This document shows positions 34,114-46,895 of a stretch of DNA of 64,000 nt, piece by piece (position 1 is the stretch's first letter; each line of letters starts with the position of its first letter). The stretch spans positions 5,404,001-5,468,000 of the forward strand of contig CP114483.1 in assembly GCA_027186245.1 (NCBI GenBank). Reading direction: 5' to 3'. The notes beneath the pieces were generated by a model, which was not told the origin of the DNA, did no database searches, and saw only the letters and a list, made by a program, of their open reading frames with translations. This DNA is from Coriaria nepalensis. Lineage: Eukaryota; Streptophyta; Magnoliopsida; Cucurbitales; Coriariaceae. The position numbers and the translations under genes were made by a program.

Positions 34114-35436
34114 TGTAAACACCTACACAATCTTCAGTATATATAACCAGTCGAAAAATTAATTTTCTACGGTAGACCAAGACATTCCTAGTTCTTTGGT
34201 ACTTCCTATGAAGAGATAAATTGTTCAAACATAAGATTTCAGTATTAAAAATTTACTTATGAAATTATTTCCGAAAGAAAAGAATAAAATTTAAAAGTCT
34301 TAGGGAAAATCAGAAAAGTAAAAAGTAGAAGAGGAGTGATTTTGAAATTCTTAATTTTAAAGGACTTAATAATTAAAAGAGAAGGAAGAGGTGGAAAGCA
34401 CCCGTTGAAGCTTGTAAGCCATTTTCACACCTCCTCCTTACTACTTGCTTCACCTCATCTTCTTTCACACTCCAGATCTCTTACCACTTCCACACCTCTT
34501 TCTCTCCATTTCACCTCCAACATTCTGCAAAATTTGATCAATAAAAAGAAGATCACTTGATTGAATGAAGCTTGACTCTAAGTAAGATCATCGACTGGTT
34601 TAATAAGCCTTGTAAGCATGTTGTTGTCAAACTGAAAATGAAATAGTTATGTGCTACATTTCAGTAATTGAATTCTTGAATTATATATACACTCTAAATT
34701 CCAAAAAAAAAAATTATATTATAAATGTTGACTTTTTTAGCTTTTCAAAGAACTAAGAACACCCAAAACAGATCTATCTTGACTGAGATAAAAATTCTTG
34801 AAGTTGGGTGATCAATCAGTAAAAATTAGAATTTGAACCGTGAGCAGTAGGTACTCTTATAAACTTTTGGTCATGATAATATTGATAGAAAATTATGAGA
34901 TTTTACAAGAACACAATAGAAGTCATGATCTTCAAAATGACATAATACTCGAAGTTTTTAAGCATTGGCGAAAGAAGTTTATATAATTTCAAAGCTGATA
35001 GTAATTAGTTAGTTACTCTAAAAATCCAGAATTAAAAAAGAAAGTTTGACAAGCTATAACTTTTGTTCTACCAAGTCAAATTGAGCAAATAATATATCAA
35101 ATAAAAGCTTAAGAAGTTAGTGTAAATAATGATAGTTATACATATTTCCGGTGCATCGCAAAGATTAGGAAAATATTTTGAGAACATATTAATAAGTATT
35201 ATGAAACCTCCTCGTGGACACATGCATGTTTAGTAGTCGTTCTATAATAGACTCCTTTTTTCTGTAAGATAGATTTTTCCACTAATAAAAAAACTCCCTC
35301 TAATGAAGAAAGTTTTAAAAAGCTTCATTGCGACTAAGTTCTTAGTAAAGAAATTAAGAAAAAAATTATTTTACTCTGATTTTACGAGGATAAGTTGTTA
35401 AGTAAAGTAACGATCCAGACAATGCGGGTCATTACA
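34114..35436 (+). repeat. 5' LTR of the pol-deleted gypsy, internally deleted
   Basis: Starts TGTAAACACCTACACAATC, ends GGGTCATTACA. Matches the 3' LTR in two blocks, 34421-35135 with 36078-36760 and 35140-35436 with about 38285-38567. It lacks about 1.5 kb present in the 3' copy. The open frame at 34336-34560 has no known domain. Confidence 0.85.
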
Positions 35437-35438
35437 GT

Positions 35439-35450
35439 TGGTATAAGAGG
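35439..35450 (+). promoter_or_regulatory. Primer-binding site, diverged
   Basis: TGGTATAAGAGG, two bases after the LTR end, resembles the tRNA-Met primer site TGGTATCAGAGC with two changes. Confidence 0.7.
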
Positions 35451-36077
35451 AGAGTCCAACAACCCCAACTTGCATTATCGGACCAACTCAGAAAATTCAA
35501 GTAGTTCTCTTAGATAAATAGTACAACAACAACCTGGAGATGGAAAAATTTCGGGAAGATGTGAGGAGTCAGAAGAGGATGTACTACCCCGAGACATGCT
35601 CGTGGTAATCAAGGAATGTAGGTGATTCGACAAGAGCCACTCAATGAACATTTCCTCCATATGAAACATCCAAAGCTCAATGGTTCAACAAATCCATAGG
35701 TGGCAAAGGAGTTGTTGTACTCCATTCAAATTGTGTTAAATTTCATTGACCTCATTGAGAGAGAGAAGGTCACGAGTGTAACCCATTCCTTCTCATCACA
35801 TGCTTTTGCTAGCAAAATTTATATAGATAAGGATAGATTGGGCCAAATCTTTAGAACCACCCTTCTTTCTAGAGAAGTCTTGCAATCTAGTTTCTAGTTT
35901 TGCATAGTACCAATCATTATTTTTAGAAGTGAACTGTACACATATCTCGTTATCACCGATATGCATGATTATGATGTCATCCTAGAAATGGATTTCCTTG
36001 GAAAGTACAACACATCTGCTGGATGTAGACATCAAAGAGTCATATTTAATTTGAATAACGAGGAAAGATTTGAGTCA
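35451..36077 (+). pseudogene. Gypsy gag start fused by deletion to protease end
   Basis: Around 35620-35790 the plus strand reads EHFLHMKHPKLNGSTNP and VAKELLYSIQIVLNFID, similar to the start of the chromoviral gag core (PPxFxGGxDPxxAEEWLxxIExIF). From 35900 the end of protease appears: RSELYTYLVITDMHDYDVIL, EMDFLGKYN and CRHQRVIFNL. Between them the rest of gag and the protease active site are missing. After 36077 the 3' LTR begins in mid-LTR, so the deletion also took the LTR start. Confidence 0.7.
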
Positions 36078-38567
36078 AGCATTTCCACACCTCTTCCTTA
36101 CTATATGTGTCAGCTCATCTTCTTTCACACTTCAAATCTCTTACCATTTCCACACCGCTTTCTCTGCATTTCACACCCCAATCTTTTGGAAATTTTGATC
36201 AATAACAAGATGATCACTTGATTGAAGGAAGCTTGAGTCTAGGTAAGATCATCTAATGGTCTAATAAGCCTTGTAAGTATGTTGTTACGAACTGAAAATG
36301 AAATAGTTTTGTGGTACATTTTAGTAGTTGAATTCTAGAATAATCTATACGCTCTAACATTCAAAAAAGTTATATTATACAAATAGACTCTCTTAGCTTT
36401 CCAAAGTATTTGTATTAACCAACATAAAAATTATGAAAATTAGATGATCAATCATTAAAAAATTGAATTTAAACCGTGAGTAGTAAATACTCTCATGAAC
36501 TCTTGGTCAGGATAATATTCATAGAAATATATGAGATTTTACAAAAATACACTAAACGTCATGATCTTCAAAATGACATAAGATTAAAAAAAATTCAGCA
36601 TTGGAGAAGGGAGTTAAATAGTTTCGATTTTGATGGTAATTAGCTAGTCAATTTGAAACCCATAATTAAAATAGAAAGTTTCACAAGCTATAACTTTCGT
36701 TCTACTACGTAAAGTTGAGAAAATAATATATCAAATTAAAGCTTGTAAAGTTAGTTTTGAAATGAATTGGTCCTGGAATTGTTTTAAGACTCTATACCAA
36801 GATATTGGTAAAGGAATAAAATAGGCTTGATTTTGTTTTGTTTTCAAACAGTTTTAAGACAAATGATTTTTTAATTGGACAATATACAAATCTCGAGCAG
36901 TAATTTTAACAATAGCATAATATGATATTGGTACAAATATCTTCAAAATTTTATAATTTTATAGGACCCCTGGTGCTAGAAATAAGGCTTAAACCTAGAC
37001 AATTGAAAATAGTAAATCAAACAATAGGGAAACTAAAACTCTTGCGCTAGGATGAATGGATTAAAAGATATGGTAAATAATTGAATTTTGAGCTAAAAAT
37101 GTTATAGAACTAACATAAGAGGTACAAATAAATGTGAGCAAAATTTTAGATCAACGGAAATTATGGTTTATGAGATTCAAAAATCCAAACCTCTACTAAG
37201 TACTTAAGAAAGGGTTGGCCTAAACATTCTATTTTCAAGGGTTAACAAAAATGGCTTGAATAATAAGATAAAAACGATAATATAGAAGGAAAAACTTTGA
37301 CAAAAGTAACTCATTTAATCAAGCAAGTTATAATAATAAAATATTTGGAACTAGATTACTAAAAATAAAGGAGAAATGCATAGTGAGATAAGTTAACTAT
37401 ATAGAAAAGCTTATGGAAAGTTAAGCTTTTATTAAGTTAAGTTAAATTATTGATTGGATAGGTGAACAATTGACCCAATTTTAAGGGAGTACTCAAATCC
37501 CTTCAGGAAAAGCACGAAATTCAAGCAACTACAAACCTCACCCACAACATGGAAACTGTTTCTGAAACTCGATGAGTTATTTCTAATGATTGCATGGTTG
37601 TTCACGTTATTAATTGATTTGTGGTCATGAAATGATTGACTATTAGGAGTGCTAAAATTTGTTAAAGTTGTTGCTTATAGGATATTATTGAACAACATAT
37701 GTACTTATGAGAATCATGCAAAGTTTACCTTATATTTCTTGTTAAGAATTTCAGAGGTACATGAAGATAAAAAGAAATGAGATAGAATAGTTTAGTGTCG
37801 TATCAACTTCTCAAAGGAAGGGTTGAAGCCTAATGAAGAAAGGGAAATTTAAAGTTATGCTAATACATGCTATGACATGCAAGAACCATATGCACATTCG
37901 GATTGGGTTGCTCCCCCGTCTTTGCATTGGTTGACTGCTTATTTGGTACGTACACAGGACCCAATGAAAGAAAAAGTAAGAAAGTATAAGCAAGGGTAAG
38001 ATGGAAACATGTAATAATCTTTACGAAGAATATGAAGTTTAAAATTATTAAACATTATATCTTTCATACATCATATGCATTTATATCTATAGTTGTTTTG
38101 TGAGTTATGTTTGTACTTGCTATGAGAAAGCACACGTCTCACTTTCCATGTTGTAGGCACTAAGGGTAGGTAACCAACCGATCTAGTTACTTGACAAACT
38201 TGCTGAGAGGGTGCGATGTACTTAGAGGAGGTAGTGGTACCAAGACTGAGTTACACTATAAACTTTCACTTTAATATCATAGCTATTAATATTTTTGGTG
38301 CATCGTAAAGACTAAGCGAATATTTTTAGAACCTACTAATAAGTATTACAAAAACCTCCTAGTGGACACGTGCACATTTCGTAGTAGCACTATAACGGAC
38401 TCCTTTTTTTATATGATAGGTTTTGCTACTAATCAACCAAATCCTTCTAATGAAGAAATATTCTTTAAAACTATGTTCTTAGTAACGAAATAGAAAAAAA
38501 TAATTTACTATGATCTTACGATGATAAGTTAAGTAAAGTAATGATCTAGACAGCACAGATCGTTACA
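36078..38567 (+). repeat. 3' LTR of the pol-deleted gypsy, 5'-truncated
   Basis: Begins in homology to 34421 (CATTTCCACACCTCTTCC) and ends GATCGTTACA. It keeps the 1.5-kb middle that the 5' LTR lost (36760-38285), including TCTCACTTTCCATGTTGTAGGC near 38131, a sequence type common in large chromoviral LTRs. No gene inside. The open frame at 37811-37993 on the minus strand is not supported. Confidence 0.83.
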
Positions 38568-38572
38568 CTTAT

Positions 38573-40040
38573 GTTCATTACATAAATCAAATATTTTGTA
38601 AATTCCATTTAAAAGATACATTTTTAGTCCATGAAAGTCTACATTTATTTGGGATTGTACAAAAAAAAAAGATAGACCATACACTTACAAGAAGAAAATT
38701 CGCATTATCTCTTTATACTTAGAATCTTTTATACCTTCATTCATATTCTCAATATCTAATTATGATAGATCAAAAATGACCAACTGTATAGAGGAAGAAA
38801 TTTTTAAATACTCCACCTTGGACCTAATAAAATTTGTATTTCATAATTTTCAAATGCATCTTATATCCACTATGTAATATTTTACAAAAATCTTATTCAC
38901 CATGGCCTTGTAATTTTCTTCATGAAGTGCAAGTCCTACATTTCAAATTTTATTATTTGTATTATTATTTTGGTATCAACATTCTTACATCTTGTTTTAA
39001 TTAAGATAACTAATTAAGTCGAACTCCATGCTTGAATTATTATTACTCATATGTTTATTTTGTATGAGGAATAGATGACATGTCATGTGAAGGGCGTGCA
39101 TCATGCTTGAACAAAATCTGCAGCAAGGTCATTTATTTTAATGATCGCAAATGTTTACTTTGAGTTACGACATATGCCATACATTTCTAGAAAGCTTAAG
39201 AATTCTACGTGCCAATGCAAAAAGTCTCACACATTGCAGATCAGAAAAAAAAAATAGTTATGTTATTATTAGTGTATATAGTACATGCTGGTAGAATAGA
39301 GAAATTGAATCAAAGCTTAAATAGTGGATGTGTTTGACTTGTTGTAATCAATTAAAAAATGGTATGATGTGCCATATACCGTTAAAAAGGTACGGGAGTC
39401 TAGTTTTAAATGCAAGTGGCCATTCACAATTTGAAGTCAAATGAAAACGTTGTAGCAGAATTAGTGGAGAATGAGAAACAACATTAGAATTCAACTTTCA
39501 TTCTTTTTGTCTCACCCACTGTTAGTGATTCCCTTATCTCCAGAAAACAAGCCATATATCTATGAAAAGCTCTAGAATTTTAATTTCAAATGCAAATGAT
39601 GATTTGCCATATTAATTTTGTATGGAAAAGTCTTACAAGTTTAAATGATGCATCTTTAGCTGGATAGAATGCAGATCTCAAGAAAACACTTTGACAAAAT
39701 TTTCAAAGTGCATAATTATAGAACTCTGTTTATTAAAGCTGAAGATTCTGTTTAACTTAACAAACCATGATTTAAATTTGAATAGAAATCTCAAGCGGCC
39801 TTAAAAAATGGACTAAATTCAGATTAAATTGGTAAAGAATCGGCCCAAAATCTACTGAATCTCACCCAAGTCTAATCAGATTCGCACAAAATTCTTTAGA
39901 ATCCAACCCAAACTTCCAAAATTTTTGAAAATCTCAGAAAAAACACAAAAAACCACACCTGAGGTGGATATTTTGCCGCGCTGCCAATCGTTGGATCGTG
40001 GGTCGACCAATCTTGGCCCTTGCTTCTTTCGTCTACTTAT
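38573..40040. other. Unassigned AT-rich sequence
   Basis: The first part continues the sequence that was interrupted by the gypsy element (GAGTGA|CTTAT|GTTCATTACATAAATC), so it may be the 3' end of the SIRE-like copy. 39360-39440 and 39580-39660 share loose similarity (GATGTGCCATAT, TTTAAATGCAA or TTTCAAATGCAA). No gene or LTR pair was recognised. Confidence 0.4.
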
Positions 40041-40046
40041 TTCTTC

Positions 40047-40056
40047 TTTAAATAGA
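40047..40056 (+). promoter_or_regulatory. TATA-like box upstream of the PMD gene
   Basis: TTTAAATAGA stands in front of a C-rich CCCCCCC stretch and about 100 bases before the first ATG of the PMD frame (40149). The spacing and the pyrimidine-rich leader (CTCCTATC, CTCTGCTCCTCCCC) fit a plant core promoter. Functionality is inferred only. Confidence 0.45.
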
Positions 40057-40148
40057 CCCCCCCTTTCAAATATCGTCATCCTCCTATCAAAAAATCCTCT
40101 GCTCCTCCCCAAATATTCCTCTTAGAGTGGCGTACGTTTGGGAAAGTG

Positions 40149-42850
40149 ATGGCATTTTCTTATGGTTTCCAACGTAGTTGCCTTTCTACCATGAATCCTC
40201 CATCGGGCTACTGTTTGGTGCTTTGGCAATAATTGGAAAAGGTATAACCCTTGGCCCTTGCATCAATCATAATAGAATTAGTATATTTGATTGGGGGATT
40301 TTCCCTTTCCATTGCCGATTTTTGTCCGAGGCTTCTGTGATAGACTAGACAATTAGGACGGGTCCCTCTTTTAAGAGTTGGCTAAGTTCAGCTCCCACTC
40401 ATTAGGCAGAGTGGATTGATCGTCTTAAGCCCACTTACTTACCACAGTGGTAATCAGCTAGGTTACCCGAGTTTATTGAGTTGACTAGGTCCTCCATCAC
40501 TAATTATCCTGTCATTTCTATTTCGGCCATTTATTTTTGGTCTTCCTCTGACAATTGTTTTACCTTTCCCAATGGACCAATGATGATCACCAAATTTGAT
40601 GTCGTTGCAATTACCAGGTTATCCATTGAGGGTCCTGTGTTGAGTGCTGGTCTTTTGACCTTGAATAACATTTCCCTTATTCGTCCAAGGGGACTTCTTA
40701 CTAGTCATTCAAGCAAACCCATACAAGCGATTCTAGAGTGATCGACCGAGAACACATAGCCTTCATGATGGTTTTCATGTGTAAGTTTCTTCCTCTATCA
40801 GTTGCTCTAGCCCGAGGCATCCATTTTCCCCTCACCTCCTTCCTTTTGAGTTATTTATATAGAGCGGTAGTGACATGGTGGCTCGACCTTTCTCTATAGT
40901 GGGTGAGGCTCTCTGGGTGCTTTTAGTATGTCTTTTTTTTCACTTCCCGGCTATTTGCCTCGGGAAACCACAAACCATCAGCGGCCAATCTAGTTATAGA
41001 GCATATCTTATCAGGTATATAGGCTATGATCTTTCTTTCGAGTTCTATTGTTTCTTTCGAGTTCTATTATTTCCACTTTTGCCCCCTTCTATCAGTAGCT
41101 CACCGAGCCAGATTGGTATGGAGACGGCTTAGGTTTATTTGATAGGTGTTAGGCTCTCAACCTAGTAGGCCGAGATATCCCAACCGGCTTGACATGTTTG
41201 AAGCCACTAAACTACAAATGCACATTTGATATCTATTTTTCAGTGATCACGACCCGATAGCTAGGGTTCATTCAACATGTTCTCTTGCCAGCGACCTTCA
41301 CAATCAATATCGATTTTCCACATCAATGTTATTTCTTGGTGATTGAGCAGTTGGCTAGGGTATGGGTTTCCACCAAGTCTCGACTATCGTAGTTTCTGAT
41401 GTTTCATGGTTAGGGACCGAGTGCATTAGTATCCTCTTTTTTCTTCACTTGGTGGGGATACTTTGTGACAAAGCGCTTTGCCTTGTCTTCTACTCTTATC
41501 CTTGCACAGCTGAAGATGGATTAGTATGGCAGAGAGATTTTCGTTGGTTTGATGCCATCTTAGTAAGGATTAGAGTACACTAGTTCAGGTTCTAATCAGC
41601 CAGCTTCAGGCTGGAGGGTGAAGATGATAGGTGTGTATTTTCTTTTTGTAGTATCTTTTTTCCCTTTTTACACACCTTTCTTCATTGGATATTCTCTGTA
41701 TCTTCTACATCTTAGAAGTGTAGTAAGATTGTTGATCTCAGCCTTCCAATGATACTCTGGTGGTTCATCCTTCCAACAATGATGAGTCGGATACTCAGAT
41801 GGCCACTAAGGTTTCTCCAATCATTGCCGATACTCAAATAATGAACTTCTCTTCCTTTGTTTATCCCTCTGCCTATCACATCATACTTATACTTGTTTAG
41901 TAGGCAACATATGCTTTAGAACCAGAGTGGAAACTAAAAGAGATTAGTTGTTCACACTCATACTTCATTTTCAATGCCCCGAGGGCGTCCCGAGTCTTAT
42001 TTTTCCAATACTAAGATAGCTGTTAGGAGTATTGCCATGTCAGATGTTAAGGCTAGTGATTAGCACCCACTAAAAAGTAGATGGAAGATCAGGTACATCC
42101 CGACTTTGAAAACTTTATTCCATTTTGAAGCTTTTAATCTTTCCGCTTAGACTCTATATTCCCTTTATTTTATATATGATTGCTCTCTTTTTAGGTACGA
42201 TAAAAATAGATCCTGAGAAGGTCATGGTGGTTGCACTTGCTGGACTTGTTGGCCGTCTCCCTTGTAGGCTACAGTCCTCCACCTTTTTTGATGTAGCTTC
42301 TATCCGGGATCGCATTGAGGCATTCGTGAGACTAACCATTGCTTAGGTTGTCAAAGATACTATTCATTATGAGACCTTGGTTGACATTGATTAGTTGCTT
42401 GACCATGAAGACCCCTTATCTAACAAGCAAAATCATTTTAGGACTCTTAAGGGTGATATTGGCCATCTAGTTCGAGATAAGAGCAGAGCATCTTCTCAAA
42501 GGGCTTCTGGCATTGGCAAGAGAGCGGCTTTCAATGCTGCCATTGCCGAGCTATCTTCTCAGATTGTGTTGACATGGCTTGAGAGAGCAACACGTACTAA
42601 GTGCTAGGTTGAGTTAGAGATGGAGAGGCATAAGGTTTAGGAGCTACAGGGTACGCTCCCAACTATTGAGGATAGATATCGAGCTTTGACGAGTTCAGGG
42701 ATTTAGCATTCACAGACTATCACACGATTGACCGACTAGATCCTGGGATAGATTCATATTGTTATGGAGAAAAATAGGGAGCTTTATTGCGTAGAGGTCA
42801 CTAGGATGCCATCCAGATGTTCTTTTTCATAGGGATTGGTCCATCTTCAA
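40149..42850 (+). pseudogene. Plant mobile domain (PMD) pseudogene in a gypsy element
   Basis: ATG at 40149 starts MAFSYGFQRSCLSTMN. The PMD core is at 40440-41000: PTYLPQW, EFIELTRSSITNYPVISI, NCFTFPNGPMMITKFDVV, TRLSIEGPVLSAGLL and, in another frame, DREHIAFMMVFMCKFLPLSV, ALARGIHFPLTSFLLSYLYR. PMD proteins (aminotransferase-like) occur in plant genes, in MULE-type transposons and in some gypsy elements. The tail (42190-42700) has KIDPEKVMVVALAGLVGRLP, then IRDRIEAF and a helical ELEMERHKV region. Many stops and frameshifts occur. It lies opposite to the gypsy integrase that follows, and was not seen inside any host gene context. Confidence 0.72.
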
Positions 42851-43059
42851 TTTTATTACTTCAGCATACGTGTATGACTTCTTTAGATCGATCGGGAGCC
42901 TGATCCTTTTATGACTGTTATTTTTATTATTAGGTCAGCCTAGTGGTCGATCGTTTAGTGGATGTCTTGACTTTTATTACTATTAGTACTTTCTTTATTT
43001 TGACACTGACCAAGCCAACAGCTATGTAGCCAAACATCCCCCTTGTCACGTGTTTTTGC

Positions 43060-44190
43060 ACATGGATGTGGTGTAATGACTCAAATAAAAGCCGTTAATT
43101 GGCTTATCTTAGTTTACACATTCCAAAATTTATAGCCAGTAAGCATTATTAAAAAATGCATGTTGCAATCCAAAAGGTCCTTCCTAGTTAGGAGCCCATT
43201 TACCATAGGCTTTTGACACGCCTATTTGTCTAATCGGTAACAGTACCATCAAGTCTAGGTCTATGAACACAAATGATTTAGTTTTCACCATTTTTTGTAA
43301 TTGCTAATGACTCTATTTTTATGAGCTATCAAAGCATTCAATGCATTATTTCTTTCTCCTTCCATGTCTTCCAACTCATTATGCATTGATTTAGAGTACT
43401 CGAGGGAGTTAGATCATTTTATAGGGAAATCCTAAGAGATTTTTGTTGAATTTCTGTAGGTAGTACAACATCATTACCATATACTAAAGAGTACGGTATA
43501 GTAGACATACCAATTTTATGTGTCATTCTGCAGGCTCATATGGTTGGTCATAGGAGGTCATATCATGATCTTAGATTCTCCTTAATAATCTTCTTGATCA
43601 GACCGATCACTACCTTATTGGTTACCTTTGCCTAGCCATTATCTTGAGCATAGTAAGGCATCAAAGTGACTGATTTGAGGCCATGTTCATCTGCGAATTT
43701 GGCCTCTAGGCCCCCAATGAAAACGTTGGAATTAATTGTAGAAATGGTCTTTAGGACCTCGAACAAATAAATAATTATTTTCTTGAAGAACTCGATGACC
43801 TGAAACTGAGTTAATCTCTTTAGTAGTATAACTTTAACCCACCTTGTAAGGTAATCTATTACGGCAAAGATATGCATATGGTGCTTACTCCACTTAGGGT
43901 ATATCTAACTAATCGCATCAATAGCCCAGCCTCTAAATGGCCAAGGTTTTATGATCAGTTGCATTTCTAAAGCTCGCTTCTTCCGGATTAGTCTACATTT
44001 CTGAGAACTCCTACATCGTTTAGAGTATCTGATGTAGTCCTTGAAGACGGTCGAGCCATTAAAAGCTATGTGGCCTAATCAACTAGCTCATTTTTTATCT
44101 GGCCTAATGGGATCTACATATTCCATTCTAGACCTCCTAGATGATCTCTTTGCCTTCGGAAAATCTAAGGCATTTATGAAGAAGGTCATT
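43060..44190 (-). pseudogene. Tat-like Ty3/gypsy integrase, broken
   Basis: Minus strand, in order: CRLIRKKRALEMQLIIKPWP then FRGWAI (zinc-region end), MHIFAVIDYLTRWVKVILLK (first catalytic aspartate kept), VIEFFKKIIIYLFEV, TISTINSNVFIGGLEAKFAD (family TLTTDQGTSF; the second aspartate is not kept), VTLMPYYAQDNG, and IIKENLRS, THKIGMSTIPYSLVYGNDV, VLPTEIQQKSL. This is the Tat/Ogre-type integrase with stops between blocks. Its C-terminal end lies next to the antisense PMD pseudogene. Confidence 0.82.
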
Positions 44191-44199
44191 GTGCCTCAC

Positions 44200-44870
44200 T
44201 AAAGTAACTCTATCCTTATTAAAGTATAGTTTAAAGCAATTCAATAGAGTTTAACAAGGTAAATCTCGTTTGTTTTGAAGGTATTGGATGAGATAAGAAT
44301 GCCAATTGCTAGACTCTAGATTTTCCAACTGGAAAATTGAGAACTCGACTTGCCTGGAAGCAAGAATCAGGTGATTATGCTTTTGACTAGTCGTTGTCCT
44401 AGGAAATACCTTTAGAATACATAGGAAGGACACTAATTGTGCCATACCATTTGCTTCAGCATTGAAAAATCAAGAGACCCAGTTCTGCATCCATTCTTCA
44501 AACTCTTCTAAGAACTGAATGGTTGTGGCTATGCGGGGTTGGTACACTTGTAATTTTCAGATATTTGTTTGACTACTAACTAAGAGTCGCCGAAGTTTGC
44601 TCTGTGGGAGGCATCAAGATCTAGCAGAATTTTGAAGCCTATTATCAAGGCTTAATACTCGGCCTAAATATTCATGCAAGGGAAAATGAGCTAGAAGGAT
44701 GAAGTACTATGTATGCCTTCTAGGGACTTAATAAAGATCTTGGCTTGTGCTATGGTTCGGTACTCGACCCATCGAAGTGGAATTCTCAGATGGGTCCCTC
44801 GATATGTAGTACCTCAAACACATCATCACAATCATGCGTCAAAATCTCATAGGGGTGATTAGCTAAGAAA
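44200..44870 (-). pseudogene. Tat-like Ty3/gypsy RNase H, broken
   Basis: Minus strand pieces are ALIIGFKILLDLDASHRANF then GDS and LVVKQISENYKCTNPA, matching the archaeal-type RNase H of Tat elements (YEALIAGLRLALDLGA...YSDSQLVVNQV). Downstream AEANGMAQLVSFLCILKVFP and RTTTSQKHNHLIL correspond to NWRADALAKLAS...RTIPVE. The element's RT and gag are absent: copia C begins at 44913. Confidence 0.75.
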
Positions 44871-44878
44871 TCATCCAA

Positions 44879-44912
44879 GCCATCACCTCATCACCTCATC
44901 ACCTCATCACCT
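44879..44912. repeat. CATCACCT microsatellite at the copia C boundary
   Basis: Four tandem copies of an 8-bp CATCACCT unit end exactly where the LTR of copia C starts (44913). Confidence 0.85.
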
Positions 44913-46473
44913 TGAACGTATAATGTCTCTCAAGTCAATCGGGTATGACCTGATAAGGTCAAATACTTATGAGAATCAATCTTCAATTATATAAGTCATC
45001 AACATAATTAAATTCACAACATTTAATAGAGCATATTTTAATCCGTCATTATGTTATTATGTTACAAATAGCAAATTGGATGCATGATTAATTGCATGTC
45101 ATACTTAACAGATTCTTAGGTCATAGACATACACTTGGGATCATAATGGACATCATGCTTGATCAGACTTAAGTTAACTTAAGTCTAAGACCCAAATGAT
45201 TCATAGTCATATGATTGTCATGATGGGATAATGACAATCCGGAGAGACTATTACATGCATTGTCATCTTCGAGGGAAGAATGATGTTTTCATGATCATCA
45301 ATATTAGATAATACAAAGTTTTCCATGTATGTGGATAGTCATAATCATATAACTAATCACTATACTTGATTACTTGACAAATTTCATTGGTAATTATATT
45401 TATCCGGTGACTATAGTACTTGTGATTCTTAAACATGAGATCATTAAAGTACTAGTGTATGAGATATCATGTTTTGATATCATTCAATGTCATTCTACCT
45501 AAGGGTCACTAAAAGGATGAACCATTCCGCATATGTTCAAGTACGTCTAGTATGTAGGGTGATAACTTAGAATCCATCACCTCTATATTTGAGGGAAGGT
45601 CTTATGAATGATATAACTTATGCAATGAAGAAAGTCCTTATGCAAAGTAGTATGGTATAAAAAGAGTTTCTACAAAACCATTGTCTTGTTGCATAAGGGT
45701 TATGTAATTCAGAAGGTTAGTCTAGTAGGGTTTAAGAGTTAAACCAAGGCCTAGGACTATCTGGGACCATGAATATATGAAAGGATCAATCTATTATGAT
45801 AATAATCATCTACTATTCTTACGAAGGTTCCTCTTCTCATTACACAGGCAACCTATATAACTTGCTAGAGACCAATGTGGGTCCATTGGTTTAGTAAATT
45901 GATCATAGAAGATGTTCATATTAACTATTCAGCTTAAAAGAGTTTTAAATTCAAAATGGTCCATTCATTAGGATGAATAAAATCCACCTATTAGCATAAT
46001 GTAGAACCTATCCGGTCACACAAATAAAGGATGATTGGATCTTAGTTGAATTCTAAATTGGAGAATATTGACTTGTTCATAATAAATAAAGGTTAATTTG
46101 TTAAGTCTAAGTCACACCAACACTACTAGTATATCCAAAGTGTAGTTTAGATTTAATTTGAAATTAAATAATAAGGTTGAAAAATATTAAATTGACAAGA
46201 CAAATTTAGTAAATAGAGATTTAATGAATTTAAAGTCACAAAATATTTTTGGGGTCAAAAGAACGTTTGGTTAGTCAATGAAGAGTTAATGGGCCTAACA
46301 AGACCTAAGTGCGAAGGCCCAAATTAAAGTTTTTATTTTATGGGGTAAAATTAGACATTAATTTAGAATAATTTAGCCCATTTTAATTTTCAGAAAATGA
46401 GAATTAAAATAGACTTTCGAAAACACAAATTAAAAGTGAACCGTACCTTAGAGGCCCGAGAGAGACTTGACCC

Positions 46474-46483
46474 ATATAAAAGG
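46474..46483 (+). promoter_or_regulatory. TATA box of the copia C LTR
   Basis: ATATAAAAGG, with the equivalent CTATATAAATGG at about 54599 in the 3' LTR. Both are followed by GACACA and CTCATTAACTCATT, so the promoter region is conserved in the two LTRs. Confidence 0.75.
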
Positions 46484-46895
46484 ACACACTTCTCTAGTGT
46501 CCTCATTAACTCATTGTTGCCGCCCCAATTAGATATAGAGAGAGATATAGCTTTTCTCTCAATAAAACAATATATCATCTTTCATCTCTTTTCTTCTTCT
46601 CCAAGGTTTTATCTCAAGAGTTAAGATTGAACATAAATAAAAGAGTTTTTATCCATGTTGATACAAGTTAGAGGATGGGTAATGGCATGGTACCTGCGGC
46701 TAAAACAGTGACGATGGTGGCTCCTGGTGGTGGTGGATGGTGTCACTAGGAGGAGAAAAGTGTGAAGAAATGTCTGGTTCTTGGAAGAGTTGATAGCTAA
46801 GTATAATCCTTCTATATTTTCTCTTCTATTTCTAGATTAGTGATAATTTGAAATGAATGAACCATAAAATTCGGATGTTGAAAAACCTAGCATAC

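Larger units (their letters stand above)
34114..38567 (+). mobile_element. Pol-deleted Ty3/gypsy element with perfect TSD
   Basis: Two copies of one LTR (34114-35436 and 36078-38567) surround only 640 bp of internal sequence. It is flanked by CTTAT at 34109-34113 and 38568-38572, a perfect 5-bp target duplication, so both outer ends are original. The LTR starts TGTAAACACC and ends TTACA. Internal pieces are gag and the end of protease; RT, RNase H and integrase are gone. Confidence 0.88.

Noticed and set aside
34336..34560. 74-codon frame also seen in part at 36080-36221
   Set aside because: The similarity is due to both being LTR copies; the two frames are not conserved in reading frame or ends.
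46473..46624. 46397-46624 frame as a small gene behind the TATA box
   Set aside because: The frame begins before the TATA box, differs in the other LTR copy and has no domain.
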